From: SXOA01 sp046153945 | GTDB taxonomy: Bacteria > Planctomycetota > Planctomycetia > Pirellulales > Pirellulaceae | Direction: 5' to 3' | Assembly: GCA_046153945.1 (NCBI GenBank) | Contig: JBJXFF010000012.1 | Location: 1 to 64,000, forward strand | DNA length: 64,000 nucleotides | Position numbers and translations under genes: made by a program | In this document: positions 1 through 8,366 of the stretch, in pieces | How positions within the stretch are numbered: position 1 is the stretch's first letter | How the letters are laid out: every line of letters begins with the position of its first letter | Notes under the pieces: model-generated | Told to the model about the DNA's origin: nothing | The model's input: only the letters and a program-made list of their open reading frames with translations | The model's database searches: none

Positions 1-91
1 TCTCCCGCTCCAATTCCGCAATCCGATCCAGCGCAGCCTTCAGCTGCCCCTCCAGTTCCCCGATCCGCGCCACAGCCTCTTCTAACGTCAT
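1..91 (-). CDS. N-terminus of a probable IS66-family transposase (partial)
   Basis: Reading leftward from an ATG at 91-89 gives 30 codons before the window edge. The peptide (MTLEEAVARIGELEG, then a repeat of leucine and isoleucine every three to four residues) is a short coiled coil. IS66-type transposases (TnpC) often begin with such a leucine-zipper segment ahead of their zinc-binding and DDE domains, none of which is in view. The assignment rests only on this start and on typical composition; any coiled-coil protein remains possible. No strong ribosome site is seen upstream. Confidence 0.4.
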   Translation of the reverse strand, partial: MTLEEAVARIGELEGQLKAALDRIAELERE

Positions 92-321
92 ACGCCAATC
101 ATTCGTGCTATCATCCCCAAAAAGCAAGCAGGCTAAACACGTACGACGGACACTTGGGATATGTGTACAATTGCTATTAATCGGGCCGGCGAGAAACCGG
201 CAGGGTCTTTGACAAGTGGGTGGGACAGATGCTGAGTGACGGGGGAGAGGCTGCGCTCGCCGAGGGAGCGAGGGATTTCAAATCTGAGATTTGAGATTTG
301 AGACGAGGGAAGCGAATTGGG

Positions 322-349
322 ACTTACGGCGAGACGATTTGACGTAAGT
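322..349. repeat. CTTACGGCGA hairpin, copy 1
   Basis: ACTTAC at 322-327 pairs with GTAAGT at 344-349. The loop begins GGCGAGACG. A near-identical copy lies at 574-601 and a diverged one at 42011-42044. Confidence 0.55.
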
Positions 350-387
350 TGCGCAAGGAAGAGGCGCTCTCTGGGGCGATAAGTCGA

Positions 388-550
388 TGAATCAAGAATC
401 GGCGGAATGAATCGCTTGGTGAATCAGGCGATTCGGTGTAAGTTCCCTAGTAGCAATGATTTGCGGTGATTCATGGGAGGTTTTTTGGCGCGAAAAAAAG
501 ACCTTGAATCGAGTGAATCCGCGACGTCCTTTCGGGGGGTGGCGTGAATC
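388..550. repeat. TGAATC hexamer cluster
   Basis: TGAATC starts at 388, 408, 420, 505, 514 and 545, and its complement GATTCA at 468. Seven hits in 163 bases, counting both strands, is far above the roughly 0.1 expected by chance. Spacing is irregular, so this is not a simple tandem repeat. A protein-binding array or decayed copies of a small element are both possible. Confidence 0.6.
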
Positions 551-573
551 GGGAGAGCGGGTCGTTTTCTGGG

Positions 574-601
574 ACTTACGGCGAGGCGGTTTGACGTAAG
601 T
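574..601. repeat. CTTACGGCGA hairpin, copy 2
   Basis: ACTTAC at 574-579 pairs with GTAAGT at 596-601. It shares GGGACTTACGGCGA and TTTGACGTAAGTT with copy 1 at 322-349; the loop differs at two bases. Confidence 0.55.
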
Positions 602-684
602 TGGTTTTGGGGAGGGGCGAGTTCTTCCTTGCTGGCGCTTCGGGTTAGTGGGCTGGGGCTCCGGAGTGGTGGCGAGGGCTGGCC

Positions 685-719
685 AGAAGTATCAGGGGGC
701 TGACGCCCCCCGCTCGCCT
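685..719. repeat. REP-like palindrome with fixed flanks, copy A
   Basis: The flanks AGAAGTATCA and CGCTCGCCT enclose the hairpin GGGGGC-TGAC-GCCCCC (695-710). The second copy at 41868-41903 has the same flanks but the stem GCCAGC/GCTGGC, so the changed bases on one side are compensated on the other. It sits just past the 3' end of the APC permease gene and may also act as a terminator. Confidence 0.7.
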
Positions 720-723
720 TGGG

Positions 724-2991
724 CTAGGCGTCTTTTACCCTGGTCGGCAGGATGACCATGGGGATGCCGTCCCATTGCAGGCGGCGCTGCAGGGAGTAGG
801 CGGTTTGGTTGTGGAGGATGGGGCCGTACCAGGTTTCTTTTTGGAAGACGAGCTGGCCGGCGAAGACGGTGATGCGGGGAAAGTCCTTGGCCACGACGCG
901 GCAGAGCTGCTCGAGTTCCTCGACGACGTCGGTGCCGATGGCCATGTAGGCCCGGGAGGGGAGCCCCATCCGGCGGGAGAGGTCGACGTATTTTTCCAGG
1001 GCGTCCTCGGTGAACTTTCGCAGGTCGTCGACCGCTTCGGCCCCTTTGAAATTGCCGGAGTCGACGACGCCGACCGAGATGAAGATGATGTTTTTGAAGT
1101 GGTGCGGCACAAAGCGGAGCGAGTTGAGCAGCGTGTGGACGCCGATGCCGCTGTACCCGCCGACGAGGATGGCGGCAGTTGGTTCCTGCGGACGAAGTGG
1201 GGCCTTGGTCGGGTCCGTTTTAATCTCGATGGTGCCGAGCGATTCGTTGAGGCTTTTGAGCCGCTTGGTGACGCTCCGATAATAGCGGCGGATGACAAGG
1301 CTCAGGCCAGTGATAAGGCCGGTGACGATGACGGTCTTCCAGGCCCCTTCGCTGAACTTGAACCAGACGACGATAGCCAGAATGGTGCCGCACATCACGG
1401 TGCCGAACAGGAACAGCGCCAGTCGTTGTTTCCATAGAGGATTCTTATCCCGCAGGCCGTACCAGTAAAAGCACATGCCGAGCATCGAGAGCGTAAACGT
1501 GACGAACACGTTGATGGAGTACATCGTCACCAGTTCCGACGTGTGGCCCCCCGTGCTCCAGAGGGCGGCAGCGGCGGCGGCTCCGATCAGCAAGATGCCG
1601 TTCTGGGACGCGAGCCGCTCCGACAGGCTGCCGAACCAGTGCGGCACCCAGGAGTCGTGAGCCATATTCGCCAGGCATTTCGGGCCACCGATAAAGCCGG
1701 CTTGAGCCGCCACCACGAGCAAGGCGGCTTCGGAAAGGACAGTGATCCAGACAAAGGGAACGCGGGTCCCCGCCGGCAGCGACTCAACGAACTTCTCCGC
1801 CAGCCGGTGGTTCATCGTCTTTTTGAGTTCGTCCTCGTGGACAACAGGGACAGTTTCTTTTGCCGAGCCTTCCTTGGTCGATCCATGTTCACCCGCGGAC
1901 GTGACAGGGACGGTTCCAACGGACGCATGGGCCACTGGCTTCAGATCCACCAGCAAATAGGCCATGATCAAACCGCCGGCTGTGATCGCCAGGGAAATGG
2001 CCATGTAAATCATCGTCCGCTGGCCGGTGGCCACCCGCGGCTCACGCATGACCGCCATGCTGTTGGAGACCGCTTCAATGCCGGTGAACGTGCCGGCACC
2101 GTGGGCAAAGGCCCGCAGAAACAAGGACATCACGCCGACCCAGCCGAGCGTCTGCATGCTGTTGCTCAGGGTCCCGGCAATTTCCTGAGACCGCTCGCTG
2201 ACCTCGCCGGCATGCGTCCCAAGCACACCGGTAATCAGAATCGCATGGCAAATGAGGAACGTTAGAAAAATCGGCATCAGGACGTAGATCGATTCCTTCA
2301 CGCCCCGCAGATTCAGGACCACGAGGACCAGAATCGCCAATCCTTCGAAGACCATTTTTAACTGTGGCACATCGTGCAAGAACGGTAGGCCGAACAGAGC
2401 ATCCCCTGCGGCAGCGATGGAGACGGTGACGGTGAGAATGTAGTCGACAATGAGGGCACAGCCCGAGAGTGCTCCGACCTGATCGCCCAGCATCTTGCTG
2501 GCAACAAGATACCCGCCGCCGCCGCTGGGGAAGGCGGAGATGATGTGGATGTAGCACCAGGAAATCACCACCACGGTGAAGACCGTAGCGATGGCCAGGA
2601 ACAGGGCGAGTGCCCGGTGATCCTGCAGGACTCCCGCGGCATCGGTGTAGTAAAGCGCCCGAAAGGCTTCTTCCGGCCCGTAGCAGGAGGACGACAAACC
2701 GTCCGCCCCCAACCCTACCCAAGCGAACAGGGCGATCAACGAGATGTGCGAGAAGACCTTTTTGTCATCCAGGCTGAGGGCCTTGCCGACGAGCAGGGTT
2801 TTGACCGTCTCGTGCAGAGCCTCCGGCTCATCCTCGGGGGGAACCTCTTCTTCGGTCACTTCATGCACAACCTCAACGACGGCAGCGTCCGGCTTGCCCG
2901 GAACTTTTTGGACGCCGGGGGCGGGAGCGACGAGAGGCTGGCCGGGAAGGTTGGAACCGCTACCGGAAGCGGGCTGGAGATCAGCATTCAT
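724..2991 (-). CDS. APC superfamily permease with a large cytosolic C-terminal domain
   Basis: This is an inner-membrane transporter of the amino acid-polyamine-organocation superfamily, 755 residues. A Pro/Ala/Glu-rich cytosolic leader of about 75 residues precedes roughly twelve hydrophobic segments. The first carries GLGADGLSSSCYGPEEAF, the unwound TM1 substrate site that resembles the DxLSSxxYxxEE signature of KimA/YdaO potassium importers. The last 150 residues or so are soluble and Rossmann-like (VGGYSGIGVHTLLNSL), a place where relatives carry a regulatory domain. The substrate is therefore either an amino acid or K+; the sequence does not decide. The ATG at 2991-2989 is the only early start. 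No partner gene is adjacent. Confidence 0.85.
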   Translation of the reverse strand: MNADLQPASGSGSNLPGQPLVAPAPGVQKVPGKPDAAVVEVVHEVTEEEVPPEDEPEALHETVKTLLVGKALSLDDKKVFSHISLIALFAWVGLGADGLSSSCYGPEEAFRALYYTDAAGVLQDHRALALFLAIATVFTVVVISWCYIHIISAFPSGGGGYLVASKMLGDQVGALSGCALIVDYILTVTVSIAAAGDALFGLPFLHDVPQLKMVFEGLAILVLVVLNLRGVKESIYVLMPIFLTFLICHAILITGVLGTHAGEVSERSQEIAGTLSNSMQTLGWVGVMSLFLRAFAHGAGTFTGIEAVSNSMAVMREPRVATGQRTMIYMAISLAITAGGLIMAYLLVDLKPVAHASVGTVPVTSAGEHGSTKEGSAKETVPVVHEDELKKTMNHRLAEKFVESLPAGTRVPFVWITVLSEAALLVVAAQAGFIGGPKCLANMAHDSWVPHWFGSLSERLASQNGILLIGAAAAAALWSTGGHTSELVTMYSINVFVTFTLSMLGMCFYWYGLRDKNPLWKQRLALFLFGTVMCGTILAIVVWFKFSEGAWKTVIVTGLITGLSLVIRRYYRSVTKRLKSLNESLGTIEIKTDPTKAPLRPQEPTAAILVGGYSGIGVHTLLNSLRFVPHHFKNIIFISVGVVDSGNFKGAEAVDDLRKFTEDALEKYVDLSRRMGLPSRAYMAIGTDVVEELEQLCRVVAKDFPRITVFAGQLVFQKETWYGPILHNQTAYSLQRRLQWDGIPMVILPTRVKDA

Positions 2992-3301
2992 GGGTGGTGA
3001 GAATCGTTCGCCGCTTGACGTTCAGGTCAGCAAGCGGACAGATTCAAGGGAAACCCGGAAGAAAACATCTGGCGGGTCATTGGGGTGGGTGCTGAGCCGT
3101 CCGGAAGGGAGATCCTGGCCCACAGGAAGCGGCCTGCGGCAAAAAGCCGCGGGACTTAGGGTTTTCGCAGGTGTTTATTATAACTTGGAGCGGGAATTAA
3201 CAGTAGCGGCACGCGATTCTCCATAAGACATTGCTGCATAAGGAGTTGCAAGTGAAGCCTCAACCGCGGGTCTGGTCCCGTTCGACGAGGATTCTCGCCT
3301 T

Positions 3302-3706
3302 TCACCCAATCGGAGCCAGGTCCGGCTCGATCCACTCTTTGGCGGCAATGTCGCTAAACAGCTGCTCCCTGGTGAAGTGTTTCAGCAGATAGTCGGAAGC
3401 ACCGAATCTTTCGGAAGCCTCTTTCGCGAGTTCTTCCAGAGAACGGTTAGTCGGCGATTCCTTCAGAAAAGCGGCGAGAATCGCTATCCACGAAAGAGTG
3501 ATTGTCTCGTGGTAGCCGGAAGTGTTTCCGAGGGACTGATTATATCGCTGAATCCCAGTGCGAATGCGGTTCGTGGCCTCTTCCCTCGGGTAGTGGATCA
3601 GATACCACAGGGCAACTGATAGATGAGCCCGATGAGTCCATAACTCTCGCGGGAGCGTGCAGTCTTCAAAGCGATGGACGAAGGATTCCAGTTCGGCGTG
3701 TGTCAT
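3302..3706 (-). CDS. Conserved hypothetical protein (134 aa)
   Basis: A small soluble, probably all-helical protein with no signal peptide or membrane segment. The stretches WTHRAHLSVALWYL and SGYHETITLSW look conserved: histidines and aromatic residues spaced on helices. I recall similar uncharacterised bacterial proteins but cannot name a family or activity. The histidines could bind a metal or cofactor, but that is only a guess. It stands alone, with a gap of about 300 bases to the permease and with rho divergent to its right. Confidence 0.75.
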   Translation of the reverse strand: MTHAELESFVHRFEDCTLPRELWTHRAHLSVALWYLIHYPREEATNRIRTGIQRYNQSLGNTSGYHETITLSWIAILAAFLKESPTNRSLEELAKEASERFGASDYLLKHFTREQLFSDIAAKEWIEPDLAPIG

Positions 3707-4092
3707 ACCAAAGTCTTACTCTTAATCCTACTCGTACTCATGCTCCTGCTCGTACTCCTCACCCTACCCTCTTTCTGCGCCTCTTGGGTTCTGTGAGCGA
3801 CCCGAAATCGAAGAAGGAGGAAGATTGAGAGTACGATTAAGATTAAGAAGGGGGCTGCTGAGTTCGCGCGACTTCCCTGGGTTTCTCACCCCCTTTCCGA
3901 ATTCTTCCCTTTCCTCTTCCCCCGCGGCTGGCGGCGCGCATAATAAGGGGAGTATTCCTTCCTCCGGCCTTTACCGGCCACCCGCAAGCGCGACGGCACT
4001 TCTGCCCAAGCGATTGCCCACCGAGTTCCGCTCACGCCACCCACCTCGTAGCGCCGTTCGCGCGCACCCGGTTCATTCTGGGAGCCTCTCTC
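3707..4092. other. Intergenic region upstream of rho
   Basis: Divergent spacer between the 134-aa gene and rho. Bases 3719-3765 are a pyrimidine-rich quasi-repeat of CTCGTACTC-type units, and 3830-3850 holds AGTACGATTAAGATTAAG, which is partly complementary to the CTTACTCTTAATCC at 3714-3727. Promoters for both genes must lie here, but no convincing -35/-10 pair is visible. Open frames in the stretch have no codon bias or start context and were not called. Confidence 0.4.
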
Positions 4093-5586
4093 ATGCCAAG
4101 CTTCAAAAGTTTTCGCACCCACGTCCAGCAGGACAAACGGCCCACCGGCGATGCTTCGTCCGGCGCCGACCTGGAACCCAACCTGACCGCTGAGCACCTG
4201 CAGCGAATCAAGCAGCTCGAAGACGAAGGAGAGCCGCTGTCGCTGGCCGAGGAGATTGCCGACCTCGTTGATCGGGGCGAGATCCTCGAAGCGGACGCCC
4301 GCTTCGCCACGATCACCCCCAACGACTTCCACGTCGCCGAACTTCAGAGGATGACCATCAACCAGCTCCTGGAGCTAGCCAAGGAGCAGAACATCCCCGA
4401 ATGCAACGGGCTGAAGAAACAAGATCTCATTTTCAAGATCCTGAAAGAGCGGGTGAAGCTGGATGGCCTGATGTTCGGCGAGGGGACGCTCGAAATCCTG
4501 CCCGACGGCTTTGGGTTTCTTCGCAGCCCAGACTATCACTATCTTTCTTGCCCGGACGATATCTACGTTTCCCCGAGCCAGATTCGCCGCTTCGGACTCC
4601 GGACGGGCGTCACCGTGGCTGGCCAGATTCGACCGCCGAAGGAGAACGAACGCTATTTCGCCCTGTTGCGAGTGGAAGCTATCAATTATCAAGATCCCAC
4701 TCTTGCCCCCACCCGCGTGCTCTTTGACGAATTGACGCCGCTGCACCCTAACAAGCGGATCACGATGGAGCATGACCCCGAGGATGTGAACACCCGGGTG
4801 GTTGATCTCGTCACTCCCATCGGCTTTGGGCAGCGCGGCCTTATCGTCAGTCCGCCGCGAGCCGGCAAGACCATTTTGATGCAAAAGATGGCCAAGGCGG
4901 CCTTGAAGAATTTCCCGGAAGCCTATGTCATCATGCTGCTGGTGGACGAGCGGCCCGAGGAAGTGACCGACATGGAGCGGCAGGTGAAAGGCCGCAACTG
5001 CGAAGTCATCAGTTCCACGTTCGACGAACCCTCCTCCCGCCACGTCGCCGTCGCCCAGATGGTGCTGGAAAAGGCCAAACGGCTGGTGGAATGCGGCATC
5101 GATGTCATCATTTTTCTGGACTCCATTACCCGCCTGGCTCGGGCCTGGAATGCGGAGTGTCCCCAGTCCGGCAAGCTCCTGACCGGCGGTCTCGACGCCA
5201 ACGCCCTCACCATGCCCAAGCGGTTCTTCGGCTCCGCTCGCAAAGTGGAAGAAGGGGGCTCGCTGACAATTCTGGCCACGGCTCTCGTCGAAACCGGTAG
5301 CAAGATGGACGACGTCATCTTCGAGGAATTCAAAGGGACGGGCAATCTCGAAGTCTGCCTCGACCGCAAACTGGTGGATAAGCGAATCTGGCCCGCCATC
5401 GACATCAACAAAAGCGGCACGCGGCGGGAAGAGATGCTTATGGACGCCGATGAGCACCGCCGGGTCTGCATCATGCGCCGGGTCATGGCCGACATGAACC
5501 CCCCCGATGCCATGGAACTGCTGACGCGACAGCTCATGAAAACCAAGACGAATGCGGAATTTTTGATGAGCATGAATATGAAATAG
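4093..5586 (+). CDS. rho: Transcription termination factor Rho
   Basis: Hexameric RNA-dependent ATPase/helicase that ends transcription at C-rich, ribosome-free RNA. The 497 residues hold an N-terminal extension of about 85 residues (acidic, low complexity), a Rho-N helical domain (about 86-125), the OB-fold RNA-binding CSD (about 127-200) and the RecA-type ATPase core. Walker A is SPPRAGKT at 253-260 and Walker B is IIFLDSITRLARAW. The C-terminal TGNLEVCLDRKLVDKRIWPAID block is nearly invariant in Rho. The E. coli protein is 419 residues, so the extra length is the N-terminal extension seen in several phyla. GGGAG lies 8 bases before the ATG. It is monocistronic. Confidence 0.97.
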   Translation: MPSFKSFRTHVQQDKRPTGDASSGADLEPNLTAEHLQRIKQLEDEGEPLSLAEEIADLVDRGEILEADARFATITPNDFHVAELQRMTINQLLELAKEQNIPECNGLKKQDLIFKILKERVKLDGLMFGEGTLEILPDGFGFLRSPDYHYLSCPDDIYVSPSQIRRFGLRTGVTVAGQIRPPKENERYFALLRVEAINYQDPTLAPTRVLFDELTPLHPNKRITMEHDPEDVNTRVVDLVTPIGFGQRGLIVSPPRAGKTILMQKMAKAALKNFPEAYVIMLLVDERPEEVTDMERQVKGRNCEVISSTFDEPSSRHVAVAQMVLEKAKRLVECGIDVIIFLDSITRLARAWNAECPQSGKLLTGGLDANALTMPKRFFGSARKVEEGGSLTILATALVETGSKMDDVIFEEFKGTGNLEVCLDRKLVDKRIWPAIDINKSGTRREEMLMDADEHRRVCIMRRVMADMNPPDAMELLTRQLMKTKTNAEFLMSMNMK

Positions 5587-5598
5587 GCGGGAGCGAAT

Positions 5599-5670
5599 AA
5601 CCAATGACCAAATCCCAATGACCAGTGAAAGACTTACCGGAAATTGGTCATTGAGACTTGGTCATTGGTC
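5599..5670. repeat. Imperfect 26-bp inverted repeat after rho
   Basis: The arm at 5599-5624 (built on CCAATGACCA) is complementary to 5645-5670 (built on TGGTCATTGG) with three mismatches and a 20-base loop. No T-run follows, so it is not a typical intrinsic terminator. It resembles the short mobile palindromes scattered through planctomycete intergenic DNA. Confidence 0.55.
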
Positions 5671-5694
5671 ATTCCTAATGGCAACTTTTCGCCA

Positions 5695-6378
5695 ATGTCT
5701 GAGTCCTTTACTGTCGCCGCACCTTCTGAAAAGCCGGCTCCTCCAGCGCCGGTCCTGGCGACGGTCGTTCCCCCCGCTCCTTCCCCCTGGCAATTCGGTC
5801 TGAAGGCACTGCTCGGGCTGATGGCGGTCTGCTGCGTGCAGTTTGCCCTGATGAACTATCTGACGGTGATCGGCGGCCTGATTGTCGGCCTGGGGGTCTG
5901 CCTGGCGGCACTGACCGTCATGATGTTCATTGCGGTCTGTCTCGTCGGGCGTCGCTCACCCCAGATGGAAAGACTTGACTTCTATGGCATTCGCCTGGTG
6001 GTGGCAATTGCCGTCCTTTTTCTCGGAACTCTTTTCGCCGGCGGTGGAACGGCAGCCTGGTATATCGCCGGTGAAATGCAGCTCGCCATCTTGCTGGAGA
6101 CCGACCTCGGCATCCGCACTCGCTCCATTCAGGTTTACGACAGCAAGGCCACTCATCGCGCCCTGCTGATCATGACGGTCACCAGCGGCGGCATCGGCGA
6201 CAAGGCGGGACTTCGAAAAGGGGAAGTCATTTACTTTGACGAAACGCAGAGTGCGTTCTACCACCGCCTGGCCGAGAACCGCGGCAAACCGACCGACATC
6301 AACGTTGCCATCGGGGCCACCTCTGGTTCTCTCGACACTTGCCCCAAACGAGCTGTCACGATCACGCTGCCGCCGTAA
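5695..6378 (+). CDS. Membrane protein with a C-terminal PDZ-like segment
   Basis: 227 residues. A proline/alanine-rich start (residues 1-35) is followed by three to four hydrophobic segments (about 38-60, 62-85 and 100-125), then a soluble part. Within that part SGGIGDKAGLRKGEVIYF (about residues 160-180) matches the substrate-binding turn of PDZ domains, where one would expect peptide recognition outside or inside the membrane. No protease motif is present. The upstream ATG at 5644 lies inside the inverted repeat, so the later ATG at 5695 was chosen. Function unknown. Confidence 0.7.
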   Translation: MSESFTVAAPSEKPAPPAPVLATVVPPAPSPWQFGLKALLGLMAVCCVQFALMNYLTVIGGLIVGLGVCLAALTVMMFIAVCLVGRRSPQMERLDFYGIRLVVAIAVLFLGTLFAGGGTAAWYIAGEMQLAILLETDLGIRTRSIQVYDSKATHRALLIMTVTSGGIGDKAGLRKGEVIYFDETQSAFYHRLAENRGKPTDINVAIGATSGSLDTCPKRAVTITLPP

Positions 6379-6719
6379 AGCGATTTTTTTCGTGCGAACC
6401 TTAGAGAACTGGAACTGTCTTGGGTAGGGTCGCGCTTTGCGACATCCTGGGAAGTCCGTCGTAAGGAGCCTTGCCGTGAAATCTTTCATCTTCAGTTTGG
6501 CCCTCTAGAGCCTCAGTCTGCTGCTGCCGCGATTGCGTGGTAGCGGCGTTTCGAGGCTCCTTCTTTCCGCAGCAGGCGACGGCCTGCTCTCTTGCGGCTC
6601 ACTAACTGCTTTTCCCTGAGCAACGTAAGCGTTGTTCCCAGTGCGGCGTTTCATAAACAGGATCGCCGTGCGCATGCAATCCATTCCGCCTCGCAGTTTC
6701 TACAAAACCAATCAGAACC
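6379..6719. other. Intergenic region without recognised features
   Basis: About 340 bases between the PDZ membrane protein and the RbfA-like gene. I see no open frame with coding character, no repeat shared with other parts of the window and no clear terminator. It should hold the promoter of the RbfA-like/rtcB pair. Confidence 0.4.
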
Positions 6720-7151
6720 ATGAAATCCAAAAGACAATCAATTCAGTCCCAATCCCTCGCCGCGGAGCTGCATAGCGACGACGGGCAGGACCCCAAAGAG
6801 TTCTTTCGAAAATCCAAACAAGTGAAGAAAACCGGTCGCAAGGCAATGCAACTTTGCAGCCAGGTTGCCGACACTCTCAGCCTGGTCCTTTCCGGCGAAT
6901 GCAGTGATGAAGTCCTCCAGAATCTGCTCGTCGCGGAAGTGACGCCGGCTCCGGATGCCTCGCAACTGTTGGTGGTGTTGTCACCGGCTCCCGGGAGTCA
7001 GCCGCTAGCGACCGAAGAAGTGATGGCCGCCGTGCGCGCCGCCTCGGGGCGGTTGCGGACGGAAGTCGCGGGAGCCATATCGCGGAAGCGCGCGCCCCGG
7101 CTGGTGTTTCAGTTCCTGCCACATATCGAGAGAAAGGAGCGTGGCGAATGA
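6720..7151 (+). CDS. RbfA-like ribosome-associated protein
   Basis: 143 residues. The middle and end (TLSLVLSGECSDEVLQNLLV, then ASQLLVVLSP and RLRTEVAGAISRKRAPRLVF) follow the KH-like fold of ribosome-binding factor A, including the typical LR-x(2-4)-A-x(4-5)-R-xP-x-L/F ending. RbfA assists 16S rRNA maturation in the 30S subunit. The N-terminus, rich in Lys, Ser and Gln, is not typical, so this may be a paralogue rather than the main RbfA. The stop overlaps the rtcB start by 4 bases (ATGA), which implies translational coupling and an RNA-related partnership. Confidence 0.65.
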   Translation: MKSKRQSIQSQSLAAELHSDDGQDPKEFFRKSKQVKKTGRKAMQLCSQVADTLSLVLSGECSDEVLQNLLVAEVTPAPDASQLLVVLSPAPGSQPLATEEVMAAVRAASGRLRTEVAGAISRKRAPRLVFQFLPHIERKERGE

Positions 7152-8299
7152 ACAGTCCGAAACCACAAGCTTCCATTCACCGCTGGCTTACAGAGCAGTT
7201 GCCGCCGGATGTGTGCCGTTCCATCGAGCGACTGGCATTTGCCGACGACGTGCGGCACATTGCCGTAATGCCAGACGTGCATCTCTCCGGTGAAGTTTGC
7301 GTCGGCCTCGCCGTCGCCACCAGCCGGCTCATCTATCCGGCAGCGGTTGGCGGTGATATTGGCTGTGGAATGGCGGCGCTGCCGTTTCAGGCCGACGCAT
7401 CGGTCCTAGAAAATGTGCCGGCAGCGGCGGCTCTCCTGCGAAATCTAAACGCTCGCATTCCGTCAATTCGCCATCCGAAGAAGACAGTGTCCACTCAATT
7501 GCCCAACAATCTCAAGGAAACATTCCTCAGCCATCCTCGCCTCGAAAAACTTAAACGAAGGGATGGGCTCGTGCAATTTGGCACGCTTGGCCGTGGCAAT
7601 CACTTTGTGGAATTCCAATCCGACGACGAGGGATGCCTCTGGCTCATGTTGCACAGCGGCTCGCGGGGAATGGGGCAGGCGATTACGCAGCGTCATCTGG
7701 CGATTGCTGGAAGGGGTCGCCCGGCAAGTGCTCTAGTGCCATTGGATTCCGAAAGCGAAGCCGGACTCGCTTATCTTCAAGACGCCGAGTGGGCCGTCGC
7801 CTATGCCGAGGCAAGCCGCCTCGCCATGATGGCCACCATTTGCGAGATCGTTTGGCGGTTGTTTCGGATTGAAGCCGAGCCCAAGAGGTTGATTCACTGC
7901 CATCACAACCATGTGCGGCGCGAATCGCATTTTGGACAGGACTGCTGGGTTCACCGCAAAGGAGCGCTTCCTGCCGCGGCCGACTTGCCTGGCGTCATTC
8001 CTGGCTCGATGGGAACATGCAGTTACCACGTTTCCGGCCGCGGGCGCGAAGAGGCTCTCTGTTCCAGTTCTCATGGTGCCGGGCGTGCGATGAGCCGTGG
8101 GGAGGCGAAGCAGAAGATTTCAGTGAGGCAATTGGAGCGGGAAATGCAAGGAATTTGGTACAACCCGCGGCAGGCCAATGAATTGCGGGACGAAGCGCCT
8201 TCCGCCTACAAGGAGATCGGGGCGGTGATGCGCGCCCAGCGCGATCTTACCCGCATCGATCGCCGTTTGCGGCCGATTTTGTCATTCAAGGGAGGCTAA
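7148..8299 (+). CDS. rtcB: RtcB-family RNA ligase
   Basis: GTP- and Mn2+-dependent ligase joining RNA 2',3'-cyclic phosphate or 3'-phosphate ends to 5'-OH ends, used in RNA repair. The 383 residues show the metal-binding VMPDVH and GGDIGCGM motifs, the GRGNHF loop (GSGNHF in most members), PGSMGTCSYHVSGRG, and SSHGAGRAMSR with the histidine that becomes guanylylated. The protein is shorter than E. coli RtcB (408) and belongs to a compact subgroup. AAGGAG lies ahead of the ATG, inside the overlapping RbfA-like gene. The IS1595 transposon inserted 13 bases after the stop, leaving the gene intact. Confidence 0.9.
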   Translation: MNSPKPQASIHRWLTEQLPPDVCRSIERLAFADDVRHIAVMPDVHLSGEVCVGLAVATSRLIYPAAVGGDIGCGMAALPFQADASVLENVPAAAALLRNLNARIPSIRHPKKTVSTQLPNNLKETFLSHPRLEKLKRRDGLVQFGTLGRGNHFVEFQSDDEGCLWLMLHSGSRGMGQAITQRHLAIAGRGRPASALVPLDSESEAGLAYLQDAEWAVAYAEASRLAMMATICEIVWRLFRIEAEPKRLIHCHHNHVRRESHFGQDCWVHRKGALPAAADLPGVIPGSMGTCSYHVSGRGREEALCSSSHGAGRAMSRGEAKQKISVRQLEREMQGIWYNPRQANELRDEAPSAYKEIGAVMRAQRDLTRIDRRLRPILSFKGG

Positions 8300-8312
8300 A
8301 GCCTCAACGTCA

Positions 8313-8320
8313 TTCCTTTT
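8313..8320. repeat. Left 8-bp target-site duplication of the transposon
   Basis: TTCCTTTT directly abuts the left terminal inverted repeat. The same octamer directly follows the right end at 14134-14141. Eight-base duplications are characteristic of the IS1595 family. Confidence 0.9.
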
Positions 8321-8366
8321 GGTATCAATATACCTGACGCACTTGCCTGAAAGGGGGGTGCGTTTT
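8321..8366. repeat. Left terminal inverted repeat (46 bp)
   Basis: Starts GGTATCAATATACCTGACGC and ends GGGGGGTGCGTTTT. It is perfectly complementary to 14088-14133; the match breaks at the next base inward. Its outer end is itself a small palindrome (GGTATCAATATACC). Confidence 0.95.

Larger units (their letters stand above)
161..720. other. Non-coding repeat locus A (structured, TGAATC-rich)
   Basis: No plausible gene lies between 92 and 723. Instead the stretch holds recognisable modules in order: TGTACAATTG (164-173), a GGCCGGCG/CCGGC hairpin (184-201), TCTTTGACAA (206-215), a CTTACGGCGA hairpin (322-349), seven TGAATC or GATTCA hexamers between 388 and 550, a second CTTACGGCGA hairpin (574-601) and a palindrome with fixed flanks (685-719). 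The same modules, partly reordered, recur at 41661-42132. The function is unknown; the hairpins and repetition suggest a mobile or structural RNA/DNA element. Confidence 0.6.

Noticed and set aside
388..550. CRISPR array
   Set aside because: The repeated unit is only six bases, irregularly spaced and in both orientations; no spacers of equal length.
3825..4193. 122-codon frame overlapping the rho start
   Set aside because: Arg/Ser/Pro-rich, no start context, overlaps rho in another frame.
4375..5604. 409-codon open frame opposite rho
   Set aside because: Shadow frame produced by GC-rich third positions of rho.
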